Origin: an uncultured Blautia sp.
GTDB taxonomy: Bacteria > Bacillota > Clostridia > Lachnospirales > Lachnospiraceae
NCBI GenBank assembly: GCA_934408705.1
Contig: CAKRVL010000015.1
Location: 1 to 41,548, forward strand
DNA: 41,548 nucleotides
Direction: 5' to 3'
The notes under the pieces were generated by a model. It was given only the letters and a program-made list of their open reading frames with translations. It was not told where the DNA came from and did not search any database. Shown here piece after piece: positions 40,532 through 41,548 of the stretch. The stretch's first letter is position 1. Every line of letters begins with the position of its first letter. A program made the position numbers and the translations under genes.

Positions 40532-41548
40532 TTACCTCGGCCATCTTTCTTCCTTCGATGGCAACGGACAATATTTCGACATCTCCCGGTCTTCCTGATA
40601 CCAGTAGGCTACACTTGAAACATCGTCCTGACGTTCAAATAACCCATTATGAGACATTCCAATTTGCTGAACCGTCACTTTAATATTCTGCTGAAAATAA
40701 ATCGGATCCGGAATATGAAATCTATACATTCCCCGCATTGGTGGACAATCATCATTATGATACGGATGAACTGTTAAATCATCATGATTAGAATAATAAG
40801 GATATCCCAGAAATAGAGTCGAATACGTTTGCTCTGTCATTTTTTCCTGGTTCTCTTTTGCAAAGCTCCAGGATCCTCCTACATAGTCTTCCATTCCAGT
40901 TCCACAGATGGTAGGATATTCCTCATCACCATCCAAATAAAATTTTACTTCTCCTTCTCCCCACCAATATCTTTCCAATGTCTGTAGTGCCAGATAGGTT
41001 CCTACATAAATTCCCTTTCCATATACATTATCCAAAATCGTATAATCTTTCTTTTTAACAGTTACAGATTCTCTGTTCCATTTTGCAAAAAAATATAACA
41101 TAGTATCTGGCAATGTATCATAAAGGCAGTAATCAATCTGATAGAAAAACGCAGGGATTACATTTTTATGTTGGCTAACCAGCTCAATTCTGGCTTTTTT
41201 CCTAAATGGCATTGAAAAATAAGAATTTAATCCTCTTGATGGTGCAACTACTATTGGGTAGGAATTAATATAACATTCTTTTCCAAATCCGCAACAAAAA
41301 AAATCACCCAGTGGTACTTCTACTGCCGGACTTTTTGCATCGTCCCAAAACATACGCAAAATAAGGTCCCTCAGTACGAAACAATCTCCCGCAGTTGTTT
41401 TATTATCCACAGTAATCCAAATGTGATTAATTACTCCACATCCTGAAATATCCGCAAGCACAGTAGTACTTCCAGGTTCTATGTTTTTAAGACATGGACT
41501 TCCCTTTCTTCCCTTTCCAAGATTACTGGAAGCCATTCCTCCTTTTCC
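40532..41548 (-). CDS. GH172 (DUF2961) family glycosidase, 5' end beyond the window
   Basis: The frame is open to the right edge. The first in-frame ATG (41536) is internal, as residues before it (GKGG) continue the family's conserved KGKGGMAS block. Family motifs: GKGRKGSPCLKNIEPGST, ADISGCGVINHIWIT, VEVPLGDFFCCGFG, ICGTGMEDYVGGSWSF (conserved acidic residue) and GMYRFHIPDPIYFQQNIKV. GH172 enzymes act on fructofuranose or D-arabinofuranose linkages (difructose dianhydride, arabinan). This suits a plant- or microbe-polysaccharide degrader, and the substrate here is unknown. It is upstream of, and on the same strand as, the ART-NADAR module. Confidence 0.88.
   Translation of the reverse strand, partial: GKGGMASSNLGKGRKGSPCLKNIEPGSTTVLADISGCGVINHIWITVDNKTTAGDCFVLRDLILRMFWDDAKSPAVEVPLGDFFCCGFGKECYINSYPIVVAPSRGLNSYFSMPFRKKARIELVSQHKNVIPAFFYQIDYCLYDTLPDTMLYFFAKWNRESVTVKKKDYTILDNVYGKGIYVGTYLALQTLERYWWGEGEVKFYLDGDEEYPTICGTGMEDYVGGSWSFAKENQEKMTEQTYSTLFLGYPYYSNHDDLTVHPYHNDDCPPMRGMYRFHIPDPIYFQQNIKVTVQQIGMSHNGLFERQDDVSSVAYWYQEDREMSKYCPLPSKEERWPR

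Overview
The window looks like chromosomal DNA of a gut Bacillota of the family Lachnospiraceae, probably Blautia-like. This is inferred from gene content and style, not from a marker gene. The signs are moderate-to-low GC, strong AGGAGG-type ribosome sites, several GTG and TTG starts, UPF0397/ECF transporters, BspA-like surface proteins, YesM/YesN-type sugar sensing and a secreted arylsulfotransferase locus. No rRNA, tRNA, CRISPR array or complete insertion sequence was seen. Nearly all genes lie on the minus strand; the exceptions are a GntR/AraR-like regulator (641-1744) and a large c-di-GMP protein (33858-36686).

Left part (1-8.6 kb). A YtfQ-like sugar-binding protein runs off the left edge. 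Next to it are a GntR-LacI type regulator and a convergent operon encoding a YesM-type histidine kinase, a membrane-anchored YtfQ-like binding protein and a YesN-type response regulator. This looks like a three-component sugar sensor with its transporter next door. The leader of that operon holds the broken C-terminal end of another gene. A HAD phosphatase and an HtrA protease follow.

Middle (8.7-26.6 kb). A GH3 glucosidase with a GtrA-like membrane protein is followed by two secreted Ig-like/BspA proteins and an isolated LarE sulfur transferase. Then comes a resolvase-derived protein that has lost catalytic residues, and a CtkA/HipA-like kinase whose last 26 codons and stop come from an inserted MITE-like repeat. 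Housekeeping and accessory genes follow: CysK with a clear promoter and candidate operator, a small acidic protein, an HD phosphohydrolase, an M28 peptidase coupled to a methyltransferase, an Rpn-type nuclease and an ECF transporter (S, fused A-A', T).

Right part (26.6-41.5 kb). A probable five-gene operon runs OmpR-type regulator, histidine kinase, membrane-anchored arylsulfotransferase, lipoprotein, secreted arylsulfotransferase. It is divergent from an HD-GYP + GGDEF + degenerate-GGDEF membrane protein. Next come a NapH-like iron-sulfur membrane protein with two flavinylation-type FMN domains and a palindrome-rich non-coding stretch. Then there is a compact three-gene module: a DUF3990 ADP-ribosyltransferase-like protein, an unknown protein, and a NADAR-domain hydrolase that starts on TTG and overlaps the preceding stop. 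A GH172 (DUF2961) glycosidase runs off the right edge.

The best candidate for an undescribed system is the ART-unknown-NADAR module, which has the layout of an ADP-ribosylation toxin/antitoxin or defence cassette. Second are the anchored-binding-protein sugar sensor and the degenerate resolvase fusion.
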